From: Candidatus Aminicenantes bacterium UBA4820
GTDB taxonomy: Bacteria > Acidobacteriota > UBA4820
Direction of reading: 5' to 3'
Assembly: GCA_002402325.1 (NCBI GenBank)
Contig: DHFQ01000146.1
Location: 1-15,224 of the forward strand
Length of the DNA stretch: 15,224 nucleotides
The notes beneath the pieces are model-generated. The model was not told the origin of the DNA. It saw nothing but the letters and a program-made list of their open reading frames with translations, and did not search any database. Below are positions 9,201 through 15,194 of this stretch, piece after piece. Each line of letters starts with the position of its first letter. Position 1 is the first letter of the stretch. The position numbers and the translations under genes were made by a program.

Positions 9201-9600
9201 AGATGAAGAAGCAAGAAAGAAGGCTGAAGAGGAGAAAAGAAGACAGGAGGAGGCAAGAAGGAGTGAGCAACCTCAGGAAGCAAAAATTCAGAGAGGAGAC
9301 TTTGTTGCTCTTCCAGATTTGGCAGAAGGGGAAAGGCCGAAATTGATCACCAAGGTTGAAGCGAACTACACATCCCTCGCAAGGCAAAATAAGGCTCAGG
9401 GAACAATCTATGTTGAGTTGACCATAGATGAAAATGGAAAGGTTACAAACGCGCAGGTCGTAAAAGGTTTTTCGCCCGATTATGGCTTAAATGATGAGTG
9501 CGTAAAAGCCTCATTGCAGTGGAGGTTCACCCCAGCGTTAAAAAATGGGGTTCCGGTAAAAACGAAAGTTACTTATCCAATAGTATTTAGGTTGAAATAA
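6292..9600 (+). CDS. Pseudo-receiver / Ser-Thr protein kinase / transmembrane / TonB C-terminal fusion protein
   Basis: This is a 1102-residue multidomain protein. Residues 4-118 have the CheY receiver fold, but the phosphoacceptor Asp is Arg54, the second acidic residue is Tyr11, the Thr is Cys82 and the conserved Lys is Asp106, so it should not be phosphorylated. Residues 120-390 are a Lys/Glu/Pro-rich linker. Residues 394-660 are a Hanks-type kinase with glycine loop AMGGMAEL (404-411), Lys429, Glu448, HRDVSPQN (533-540), DFG (553-555) and MSPEQAW, and all catalytic residues are present. Charged coiled-coil and proline-rich segments follow to about 800. A single membrane span occupies 802-826, after which a Pro-rich and coiled-coil periplasmic stalk leads to a TonB C-terminal domain at about 1014-1102 ending YPIVFRLK. 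The kinase would be cytoplasmic and the TonB domain periplasmic. The ribosome binding site before ATG 6292 is weak. A possible -10 TATTAT lies at 6271-6276 without a good -35. Substrates are unknown. No frameshift is seen. Confidence 0.88.
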   Translation: MEKKKILVVDYEPKALDRLVSLIPADKYEISTAKDGISALEEYDKFKPELVFLRTMLPKKHGFQVCQEMVERNKSVPVIMHCSIYKGRKYKADAVKIYGATDYLEDPIDPKVIIEILGKFLGSAPEKKEQPKNSNKEEVIEIPKVSPPQPPKARGLDINKALEETLSGLKGIGAPKKKETLKAEETVPISESIPPLQTLKKEQKIEEKVEEQKVPEKIEEIEKQVTSEDIFGDVIKKVEERISQREVEPQTSPKIDISKVLGEEKAKEEVKAEPIKKEKIEEKVEIISPPPSKPKKAVSEIDKKLEETLAGVKLKPQTAKKSVEEKKVEIPVPEKKEEKISEIKEEIKIEEKAKVEEKVELKEEIEQVEEKKEEIKEEVKVEEALKVPEEGIPFGQYRLLEKVAMGGMAELFKAKQVGLEGFQRIVAVKRILPHLASNSDFVTMFIDEAKLAAQLNHPNIVHIYDLGKADDSYFIAMEFVEGRDLRSILKESENLSKTMPLPASIYIAKKICSALYCAHTAKDSDGKPMKLVHRDVSPQNILISTSGEVKLVDFGIAKAASKASHTQSGALKGKLLYMSPEQAWGKTIDGRSDLFSLGVVLFEMLTGKKLFYGDSEMSILERVREAKLPDFEQFREQIPPQLEKILKKALEKDPDKRFRDGRSFETELEKFARNSGFAPTAYYVVEYLTTIFPSVYSRDRLESFIREKEEAEAELEQIRKSQEEERIKKEEEEKKKVETLRVPKEEKEEEKPKPKFQVQKPKPQPPKPIKIPPPKKEPEVEVKKEEVVPTFEEEPQEGKKKGLIIGGAVAAVVVILILVALIFGGKKAPTPTESANAKNLPTTQTPSETQKPVEPATPPEIKPEVPPPPQNAESPEDIKKAKDEATSAIKNLEEVLSNIDKNQGSELAPQAVESLKKSKGNIDRLFRSAKSIGEFNAVTKSASQLTENSNKTLNDVVALKQQKEQEQAKADEEARKKAEEEKRRQEEARRSEQPQEAKIQRGDFVALPDLAEGERPKLITKVEANYTSLARQNKAQGTIYVELTIDENGKVTNAQVVKGFSPDYGLNDECVKASLQWRFTPALKNGVPVKTKVTYPIVFRLK

Positions 9601-9623
9601 AATTTTTATGAAGGAGGTTTAAA

Positions 9624-9845
9624 GTGCCTTTAACTGACAAGCAGAAGAAGTTTTATCAGGATGCCCTTCAGCAAACGAGGGATGAAATCAAAGAGATTGA
9701 CGCCCAGATTGAAGCAGAACTTGCAAAAGTAAAGGAGAAACTCGCGGAACTTCAAGAAGCAAAGAAAACAACCTTGCAGATGCATGCAGCCGCCTGTGCA
9801 AGACTTGGGGTCAAAAACGAGTTTGAGGAGGAAGAGGCAGAATAG
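9624..9845 (+). CDS. Small charged coiled-coil protein, function unknown
   Basis: This is a 73-residue soluble protein starting at GTG 9624, with a near-ideal AAGGAGG at 9611-9617, seven bases upstream, the strongest ribosome site in the window. Residues about 5-50 form a heptad-like, Lys/Glu/Gln-rich helix (IKEIDAQIEAELAKVKEKLAELQEAKK), then comes MHAAACARLGVK and an acidic tail EEEEAE. There is no signal peptide, membrane segment or known motif. It follows the kinase-TonB gene by 23 bases and may be cotranscribed with it. The strong translation signal suggests an abundant protein. The long unbroken amphipathic pattern and good start argue for a real gene. I do not recognise a family. Confidence 0.75.
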   Translation: MPLTDKQKKFYQDALQQTRDEIKEIDAQIEAELAKVKEKLAELQEAKKTTLQMHAAACARLGVKNEFEEEEAE

Positions 9846-9861
9846 TTCTTAATGATTGAAA

Positions 9862-10020
9862 ATTCAGGCACCAAGGTGCCCTAAAGGGTGAAAAGGGAAA
9901 GCGGTGTAATTCCGCTGCGACCCCGTCACTGTAATCGGCGACGAAAACGGCATTAGCCACTGCCAGAAGTGGGAAGGCGCCATTAGTAGAATGACCCGTA
10001 AGCCAGGAGACCTGCCTTGT
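9862..10020 (+). ncRNA. Cobalamin riboswitch aptamer
   Basis: The sequence carries the conserved parts of the B12 aptamer in order: AAGGTGCCC near 9873-9881, AAAAGGGAA at about 9891-9899, the CACTGTAA core near 9935, GCCACTG at 9956-9962, and the B12 box GCCAGGAGACCTGCC at 10002-10016. P1 can form between AGGCA (9866-9870) and TGCCT (10013-10017). In this family adenosyl- or methyl-cobalamin binding represses the downstream gene. The genes that follow encode a complete B12 uptake set, which agrees. No long U-run follows the aptamer, so control is probably at translation. Confidence 0.95.
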
Positions 10021-10026
10021 GATGCT

Positions 10027-10109
10027 GAGCAAAGGTTTGCTCGCGGGAGCGTTCTTTGTTTTTGCGTCTCAAGGACACCTTTTTAAAACGAAAGGTTTAT
10101 ATGAGACGC
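10027..10109 (+). promoter_or_regulatory. Riboswitch expression platform with ribosome-site sequestering hairpin
   Basis: A hairpin GAGCAAAGGTTTGCTC (10027-10042) follows the aptamer. Further on, GCGTCTC (10064-10070) pairs perfectly with GAGACGC (10103-10109), and inside it ACCTTT (10077-10082) pairs with AAAGGT (10091-10096). The inner stem buries the AAAGG ribosome binding site of the next gene, and the outer stem includes the last base of its ATG at 10101. The same ACCTTT can instead pair with the identical AAAGGT at 10031-10036 in the first hairpin. The two states exclude each other, which would give a translational on/off switch. The pairings are seen in the sequence; the switching is inferred. 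Confidence 0.6.
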
Positions 10110-10898
10110 TTTTTAGTTTTGGTTTTTATTCTTACTTCCAACTTCCTATTTTGCCAGAGTTTAAGGTTTGCAAGTTTATCACCTTCAATAACAGAGATTT
10201 TCTATGAGATTGGCTCAGAGGACTCTTTAATAGGGGTTGTTACTCCAGATAACCATCCTCAAGATGCTCTTAAAAAAGAGATAGTTGGCTCTTTTAACTA
10301 TCTTAATTTTGAAAAAATCTATGCTTTAAAAATAGAGGAGTGCCTAACTATAGAGGGAATGCAGAGTAATGAAGATATAAGTAGATTAAAAAAAATGAAT
10401 GTAAGAGTAACAATCTATAAAGTGGAAAATCTTGAAGAAATGTATAAAATGATTTTAGACATTGGAGAAAAAACTGGAAAGAGTGAGGTTGCCAAAAAGG
10501 AAATAGATATTTTTAAAGAAAAAATTGAAATTTTATCAAGGAAGATAAAGAAGTTTAAAAATGGAATCTTTGTGGCTGGATTGGACCCGCTCGTGCTCGT
10601 TGGAAGGGGGAGTTATTTAAATGATGTTATGAGAAAAGGCGGAGTTTTAAATGTTTTTGAAAACAATCCTCCATCCTATTTTTCACCACCATTAGAGTTT
10701 ATCATCGGTAAAGATATAGAAATCATAATTGTTTTGAAAGGGGAAATTGAGGAAAAGAAAATATCAACTTTTACCAGAACATTGAAACCATTTTTCAAGA
10801 ATTTAAAAATAATAAAAGTTGATGCAGACTGTGTCGCAAGGCCATCTTTAAAGTTAATTGAGGCGATTGATGAGATTCATCAAGGCGTATTAAATTGA
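10101..10898 (+). CDS. btuF: Periplasmic cobalamin-binding protein of ABC transporter, BtuF-like
   Basis: This is a 265-residue substrate-binding protein of the Peripla_BP_2/BtuF group, which captures corrinoid in the periplasm and hands it to the BtuCD importer. Residues 1-19 are a signal peptide (MRRFLVLVFILTSNFLFCQS). The Cys in LFCQ is not a standard lipobox, so lipid anchoring is doubtful. The fold starts with RFASLSPSITEIFYEIGSEDSLIGV, which matches the family's strand-helix signature. The C-terminal lobe contains VAGLDPLVLVGRGSYLNDVMRKGG, also typical. I chose ATG 10101 because AAAGG lies five bases upstream and a signal peptide begins there. An upstream in-frame TTG at 10056 lies in the riboswitch platform. 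The cobalamin assignment rests on the riboswitch and the neighbouring receptor; haem or siderophore proteins share the fold. Confidence 0.88.
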   Translation: MRRFLVLVFILTSNFLFCQSLRFASLSPSITEIFYEIGSEDSLIGVVTPDNHPQDALKKEIVGSFNYLNFEKIYALKIEECLTIEGMQSNEDISRLKKMNVRVTIYKVENLEEMYKMILDIGEKTGKSEVAKKEIDIFKEKIEILSRKIKKFKNGIFVAGLDPLVLVGRGSYLNDVMRKGGVLNVFENNPPSYFSPPLEFIIGKDIEIIIVLKGEIEEKKISTFTRTLKPFFKNLKIIKVDADCVARPSLKLIEAIDEIHQGVLN

Positions 10899-11833
10899 AA
10901 AAACTTTTACTTATCTTACTTTTTTTAGTTTCACTTTTTCTTTCACTTTTTATCTTTATTCCTGAAGGAATAAATGGTGATTTAGTGTTTGATTTCATAA
11001 TTAAAATAAGACTTCCCGAAACTATTTCCGCTATCTTAATTGGTATCTCCCTTTCAATTTCCGGGCTTATCTTTCAGACAATACTTAGAAATGATCTCGC
11101 AGACCCTTATATTATTGGGATCTCCGGCGGTTCAGCCTTTGGTTTAACGCTCTCAATTTTGATCTTTGGCGGAATGGGTGGGGCATTTTTTTTTAGGGCA
11201 ACCTCATCTTTTTTTCTTGGATTTTTAACGCTGTTTCTAATAATTAAAATTTCAAAGGGAATCCCAGAAAAACTTCTTTTGCTTGGGATCCTTACAAATA
11301 CAGCATTTGCTGCTCTTTCAAGGCTCTTTGTTTTATACTTAAAACCACTTGAAACCGCCACAATAAACTCAATACTCATTGGATTCATAACACCACTTGA
11401 TACCAAAGAGACGATTTTTTCATCATTTCTAATTCTTTTGTCTTTATCAATAACGATGTTTTACTTTAAAGAAGTTGATATGTTATCTTTTTCTGATGAT
11501 GAAGCAAAATCTATAGGTGTACACATTGAAAAAGTGAGATTAATTCTTGTTCTGTGCGCCTCTTTACTTTCCGCAACAGCAGTATCAATCGGCGGAATGA
11601 TTGGTTTTGTGGGGCTTATTGTTCCCCATCTTGCAAGACTTTTTAAAACATCAGAATTTAAAAAACTTTTTTTTATCTCCCTTCTTTTGGGACCATCAAT
11701 AATATTGCTCGCTCAAATTTTAACAAAGATTTCTTCGTTTAAAGTGGTGATTCCTGTTGGTCTGTACATTAATCTTGTTGGAATAATCTTTTTTATATTT
11801 TTATTCGTAAGAAAGTCAAACAATGGTTCTTGA
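10895..11833 (+). CDS. btuC: Vitamin B12 ABC transporter permease, BtuC/FecCD family
   Basis: This is a 312-residue inner-membrane permease, of which two copies form the translocation channel with two BtuD ATPases. Many hydrophobic helices are evident (for example residues 3-22, 36-60 and 75-115), with the family signature GGMIGFVGLIVPHLAR at about 233-248, in the cytoplasmic loop that contacts the ATPase. Its length is close to that of E. coli BtuC (326). The TTG start at 10895 overlaps the btuF stop as TTGA. The next in-frame ATG would remove about 90 residues including the first helices, so the TTG start is well supported. AAGGCG at 10882-10887 is a possible ribosome site. Confidence 0.93.
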   Translation: MKKLLLILLFLVSLFLSLFIFIPEGINGDLVFDFIIKIRLPETISAILIGISLSISGLIFQTILRNDLADPYIIGISGGSAFGLTLSILIFGGMGGAFFFRATSSFFLGFLTLFLIIKISKGIPEKLLLLGILTNTAFAALSRLFVLYLKPLETATINSILIGFITPLDTKETIFSSFLILLSLSITMFYFKEVDMLSFSDDEAKSIGVHIEKVRLILVLCASLLSATAVSIGGMIGFVGLIVPHLARLFKTSEFKKLFFISLLLGPSIILLAQILTKISSFKVVIPVGLYINLVGIIFFIFLFVRKSNNGS

Positions 11834-12593
11834 GTTAAAAAAAATTACTTTCAAATTTGATGAAAGAGAGATACTAAAAGATGTCTCACTCTCTTTTAAT
11901 CAATCATCAATCAACGCAATAATTGGACCGAATGGTTCTGGAAAAACAACATTTTTAAGAATTGTTTCAGGACTTCTTTTACCAGATTCTGGTGAAATAG
12001 TGATTGATAGAAAATCTATTAGAGAATTTAGTTATATTGAAAGGGCAAAAATAATTTCCTATCTCTCCCAGTTTCCATCATACAACAAAGAGGAAACACT
12101 TCTTGAGATGGCGAAGAAAGGTGATTATCCTCACAAAAGGTTGCCCCCACCACCACGCCCATTTTGTGAAAGAAAAAAAATTGCAGAGGATTTCCTTGAC
12201 TTAAAAAATTTGTGGGATAGAAAATTGGGAAGTTTAAGCGGTGGTGAAATCCAGAGGGGTTTGATTGCAAGGGTGATAATTCAGGATACCCCAATTCTTT
12301 TATTTGACGAACCAACGAATCACCTTGATTTAAGTTATAGACTAAGACTTTTTCAACTTTTTGATAAATTGAAGAGGGAAGGGAAAATTATAATTTATGC
12401 CATTCACGATTTTAACATCTCTATAAGATTTAAACACAATATTTTTATACTTTCCAGAGAGGGGAAGTTGAAGCAATTTAAAGAGGATTCTCAACTGATT
12501 GATGCTTTAAGGGAAACTTACGGTGTCGATTTTGATTTTGCAAAAATTTCAGATTTCTCGATTTTTTATCCAAAAAATGAAAATGGAGGGTAA
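11823..12593 (+). CDS. btuD: Vitamin B12 ABC transporter ATP-binding protein, BtuD-like
   Basis: This is a 256-residue ATPase that powers corrinoid import through BtuC. Walker A GPNGSGKTT is at residues 35-43, the ABC signature LSGGEIQRG from 138, Walker B ILLFDEPTNHLD with catalytic Glu163, and the switch His195 in IYAIHDF. All catalytic parts are present. The region LPPPPRPFCERKK (about 108-120), between Walker A and the signature, is unusually proline-rich but does not interrupt the frame. The ATG at 11823 lies 11 bases inside the end of btuC, implying coupled translation. The family also includes iron-siderophore and haem ATPases; the riboswitch and receptor make B12 the best substrate. 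Confidence 0.93.
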   Translation: MVLELKKITFKFDEREILKDVSLSFNQSSINAIIGPNGSGKTTFLRIVSGLLLPDSGEIVIDRKSIREFSYIERAKIISYLSQFPSYNKEETLLEMAKKGDYPHKRLPPPPRPFCERKKIAEDFLDLKNLWDRKLGSLSGGEIQRGLIARVIIQDTPILLFDEPTNHLDLSYRLRLFQLFDKLKREGKIIIYAIHDFNISIRFKHNIFILSREGKLKQFKEDSQLIDALRETYGVDFDFAKISDFSIFYPKNENGG

Positions 12594-12594
12594 A

Positions 12595-14592
12595 ATGAAA
12601 AGGTGTTTTTTGTCTTTGATCTGTTTTTTTCTAACTTTTACTTTTTTTTCTCAGGATTTTCAGAGACAACTTTCAGTTTTCGAATCATCTATGACTGTTT
12701 ATGGTGATAGGATTCCAATCGAAGAGAGGGAGGTTTCCTCAACTCCAGCGCAGGTAGTTGTTTTTACACAGGAGGATATAAAAAAAACAGGCGTGAAGAC
12801 ATTGGCAGAACTGCTTGAAAATATTGCATTAGTTACAGGGAAGGACTTGACGGGAAATCCCATTCAAAGAAGTGTTGATTTAAGGGGATTCCCTCAGGGA
12901 ACTGAAGTTATAGTATTTTTAAACGGTGTCAAATTGAATAACATAGTTGATAATTCCGTTGATCTTGAAATTGTTCCAATTAACATAATAGAAAGGGTAG
13001 AGGTCTACTCTGGGGCGCTTGCCCCATTTTACGGGGGAGGTGCAATTGGTGGAGTAATAAACATAATTACAAAAAAAGGTGAAGCAATTCCCCGCATCGA
13101 TTTGACATTTGCTTCTGGAAAGTTTGACACCTTTGATAGAGACTTGAGTTTTTCAGGCAGTAAAGGGGATTTTTCTCTCTTTTCGTCTTTATCCCTTCAA
13201 AATTCTAAAGGATACAGAGAAAATGATGGCTATCAATTAAAAAATGGAGTCCTTAACCTTAGATACAAGATTGGAGAGGATGAGCTCTCTTTCCTTGCAA
13301 AGTACACGGGGGAGACAATAAGCGTCCCCGGCTCTTTGACAGAGGAGGAGATGAAAATTGATAGAAAACAATCTCCATTTAACCAATATGACAATACAAG
13401 AGGAAGACATAAAATTTATGCTTTGACCTATTTGAGAAAATTTGATGAACACAACTCTCTCTCTTTTGAGATTATAAGAAGAGAGAGAAACAACGACATT
13501 TTAACAACTGGAAGGTTTTTAAGCGGATTTCAAACCCATTCAAATGAGTTTTTAAACGAGTTCATTGGTGAATATGATTCAAAAGTTCCTTTGAGGAAGG
13601 GAAATCTCAATTTTTCTCTATCTATGGAATATTCAAATGGCAAAAATAGTTCTGAAGGTTTTTACACAGATTTCTATGGAAATGAAATTTCAAAAGCAAC
13701 ATCAAACAAGGTGAATGAAAAACTTTTTGGGGGATTTTTCAATTTATCTTACATTCTTCCCAGATGGAAATTTGATGCTGGATGGAGGGTTGATAGTAAC
13801 AAATATGAATATGAGGATTATCTTTTTTCAAAAAACAACACGAATAGAAGTTTTAATGAGAATTGCAAAAGAGTTTCGGTAATGCATTTTATTTCTCAAG
13901 AAAATTCTATCTTTTTAGCCTTTTCTGAAGGGTACAAGATCCCTTCTATAACAGAACTTTTTTCCTATCCGGGATTTTATTCAAACCCTGATTTGAAACC
14001 TTCAAGAGTCAATGATTATGAGGCAGGATACAAATTTATTGGCGAAAATAGCAGGATAAAAATAACACTTTATAAAATGTATTTGAGGGATGAAGCGGTC
14101 TTTGTTTTGACAAACCCGATTTTATTTATCGGGATGAACGAAAACATAGGAAAATCAATAAGAGAGGGAATTGAGACCAATTTCTCATTTGATTTAAAAA
14201 ACGATTTTGAATTAGAATTGAGCGCCACACTGCGAAAATCAGAAGTTACTAAAGGTCCCTATGAAGATGAGGAGATACCGATGACTCCAAAAACAATCTG
14301 TTCCGCCTTTATAACAAAGAGAATTGAGAAATTTCTGATCAATCTTGGAGTAAGGTATGTTTCTTCACAATATCTTGACAACGACCTTGAAAATGTTACA
14401 GAAAAACTTCCCTCCTACACTGTTATGAGTTTAAATTTAAGGCATCAAAAAGGACACTTCACTTATAATTTTTCAGTTGAAAATCTTCTTGATAGAGAAT
14501 ATTCTACGAGGGGAGTAACAAATGGCAAAGAGAATTTTTATCTTCCCGCATATCCTTTGAACGCTAAATTTAGTGTTACATATTCATTTTAA
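12595..14592 (+). CDS. btuB: TonB-dependent outer-membrane receptor, BtuB-like
   Basis: This is a 665-residue outer-membrane transporter that would bring cobalamin or a related corrinoid into the periplasm using TonB energy. A signal peptide at 1-21 (ending FFSQ) is followed by SSMTVYGDR, a plausible TonB box. The plug domain spans about 40-165 with STPAQVVVFTQEDI, SVDLRGFPQGTEVIVFLNGV, IERVEVYSGALAPFYGGGA and GGVINIITKK. The rest is a 22-strand-type barrel ending in a terminal Phe (KFSVTYSF), as expected for Bam-assembled proteins, with the receptor box VENLLDREYSTRG near the end. GGAGGG at 12585-12590 is a good ribosome site for ATG 12595, only one base after the btuD stop. The upstream ATG 12583 overlaps that site and is rejected. 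Position in the riboswitch operon supports B12. Confidence 0.92.
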   Translation: MKRCFLSLICFFLTFTFFSQDFQRQLSVFESSMTVYGDRIPIEEREVSSTPAQVVVFTQEDIKKTGVKTLAELLENIALVTGKDLTGNPIQRSVDLRGFPQGTEVIVFLNGVKLNNIVDNSVDLEIVPINIIERVEVYSGALAPFYGGGAIGGVINIITKKGEAIPRIDLTFASGKFDTFDRDLSFSGSKGDFSLFSSLSLQNSKGYRENDGYQLKNGVLNLRYKIGEDELSFLAKYTGETISVPGSLTEEEMKIDRKQSPFNQYDNTRGRHKIYALTYLRKFDEHNSLSFEIIRRERNNDILTTGRFLSGFQTHSNEFLNEFIGEYDSKVPLRKGNLNFSLSMEYSNGKNSSEGFYTDFYGNEISKATSNKVNEKLFGGFFNLSYILPRWKFDAGWRVDSNKYEYEDYLFSKNNTNRSFNENCKRVSVMHFISQENSIFLAFSEGYKIPSITELFSYPGFYSNPDLKPSRVNDYEAGYKFIGENSRIKITLYKMYLRDEAVFVLTNPILFIGMNENIGKSIREGIETNFSFDLKNDFELELSATLRKSEVTKGPYEDEEIPMTPKTICSAFITKRIEKFLINLGVRYVSSQYLDNDLENVTEKLPSYTVMSLNLRHQKGHFTYNFSVENLLDREYSTRGVTNGKENFYLPAYPLNAKFSVTYSF

Positions 14593-14674
14593 CCCAACCT
14601 TGTCAAGCAATTTAAGTAGCGCACCTAAACTCAGGTTGTTGAGCAATTAAAGATGACACCAAATTGGACTTTTT
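14593..14674. other. Short non-coding spacer after the receptor gene
   Basis: These 82 bases hold an imperfect direct repeat, AGCAATTTAAG (about 14606-14616) and AGCAATTAAAG (about 14642-14652), and a weak inverted pair CAACCT/AGGTTG (14595-14600 and 14633-14638). Neither makes a convincing terminator because the stems are short and no U-run follows. Confidence 0.35.
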
Positions 14675-15173
14675 CCCGACTTTGGCGGTTTAGAATGGTA
14701 AATTATTGATTATTATGATGATGCAATTTTTGGTAGGCACCACATCCCTTTTTTTGTTTATTTTTTTAGAATGTCCTGAGCAAAGGTTCTTTAGACTATC
14801 TTTTATGGAACATCAGAACTCTTTAATTGCATTGCAACGTATATCGTTTTTGTATCTGTCTTAATTGAAGATGGTGTACCGTAAAGATTACCACTATCTT
14901 TGTTCTTAAATATGCTTACGTTAATTGATATGAATGCCTGCTTTATCTTTTCTATTGACATTGCCTCCTTCTCTGAAGGATTCAACGATCTGGACAGCCT
15001 TTTTAGGAGAATTAGGTGTTACCTTTACTCTTACGAACATATTTTAGGATAACACAAAAAAAGTGAATGTTTAGTCCCTTTTATATTAGGCGCTACAAAA
15101 CAGGGTCTACTAAAACATCCTTATTTTATAAATAGTTATCAATCACGACCCCCTCTAAACCGTCAAAGTCGGG
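14675..15173. mobile_element. 499-bp remnant of an IS1634-type insertion sequence with terminal inverted repeats
   Basis: CCCGACTTTGGCGGTTTAGA at 14675-14694 is matched, inverted, at 15154-15173 by TCTAAACCGTCAAAGTCGGG: 19 of 20 positions pair. Between them, on the minus strand, lies the start of an IS1634/IS4-type transposase and little else. Full elements of this family are roughly three times longer, so this copy is internally deleted and cannot move by itself, though it might still be mobilised by a full-length relative. No clear target-site duplication can be read because both outer borders are A/T runs. Confidence 0.75.
14921..15040 (-). pseudogene. IS1634-family transposase, N-terminal fragment
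   Basis: On the minus strand an ATG at 15040 opens a 39-codon frame beginning MFVRVKVTPNSPKKAVQIVE, then SFREGGNV, which matches the conserved N-terminus I know from IS1634-type transposases (MFVR.K.TPNSP..SVQIVES.R.G). The similarity fades after the GGNV segment and the frame ends at 14921. A second minus-strand frame continues at 14985-14803 in another phase, so a frameshift or deletion junction probably lies near 14960. The catalytic core is missing and the gene is dead. Confidence 0.72.
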
Positions 15174-15194
15174 AGAAAAATTCTCCCCTTTTTT
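15171..15194 (+). terminator. Intrinsic transcription terminator
   Basis: GGGAGAA (15171-15177), a three-base AAA loop and TTCTCCC (15181-15187) form a perfect 7-bp stem, followed by TTTTTT at 15189-15194 and more T-rich sequence. The geometry is that of a Rho-independent terminator for + strand transcription. It probably ends the B12 uptake operon, from which it is now separated by the insertion-sequence remnant. Its first three bases are also the last three of the element's inverted repeat. Confidence 0.7.

Noticed and set aside
10056..10100. TTG 10056 as the start of the BtuF-like protein
   Set aside because: It would place 15 extra residues before a good signal peptide, lacks a ribosome site and falls in the riboswitch expression platform; ATG 10101 has AAAGG five bases upstream.
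12523..12594. Upstream start for the TonB-dependent receptor inside btuD
   Set aside because: GGAGGG at 12585-12590 positions ribosomes on ATG 12595, where a signal peptide begins; an earlier start would destroy it.
14776..14788. CTGAGCAAAGGTT also present in the riboswitch platform at 10025-10037
   Set aside because: A single 13-base match somewhere in a 15-kb AT-rich window is near chance expectation, and the flanks do not match.
14803..14985. Minus-strand open frame of 60 codons inside the insertion-sequence remnant
   Set aside because: It lies in a different phase from the recognisable transposase start and has no family match; better explained as frameshifted or unrelated filler in a dead element.
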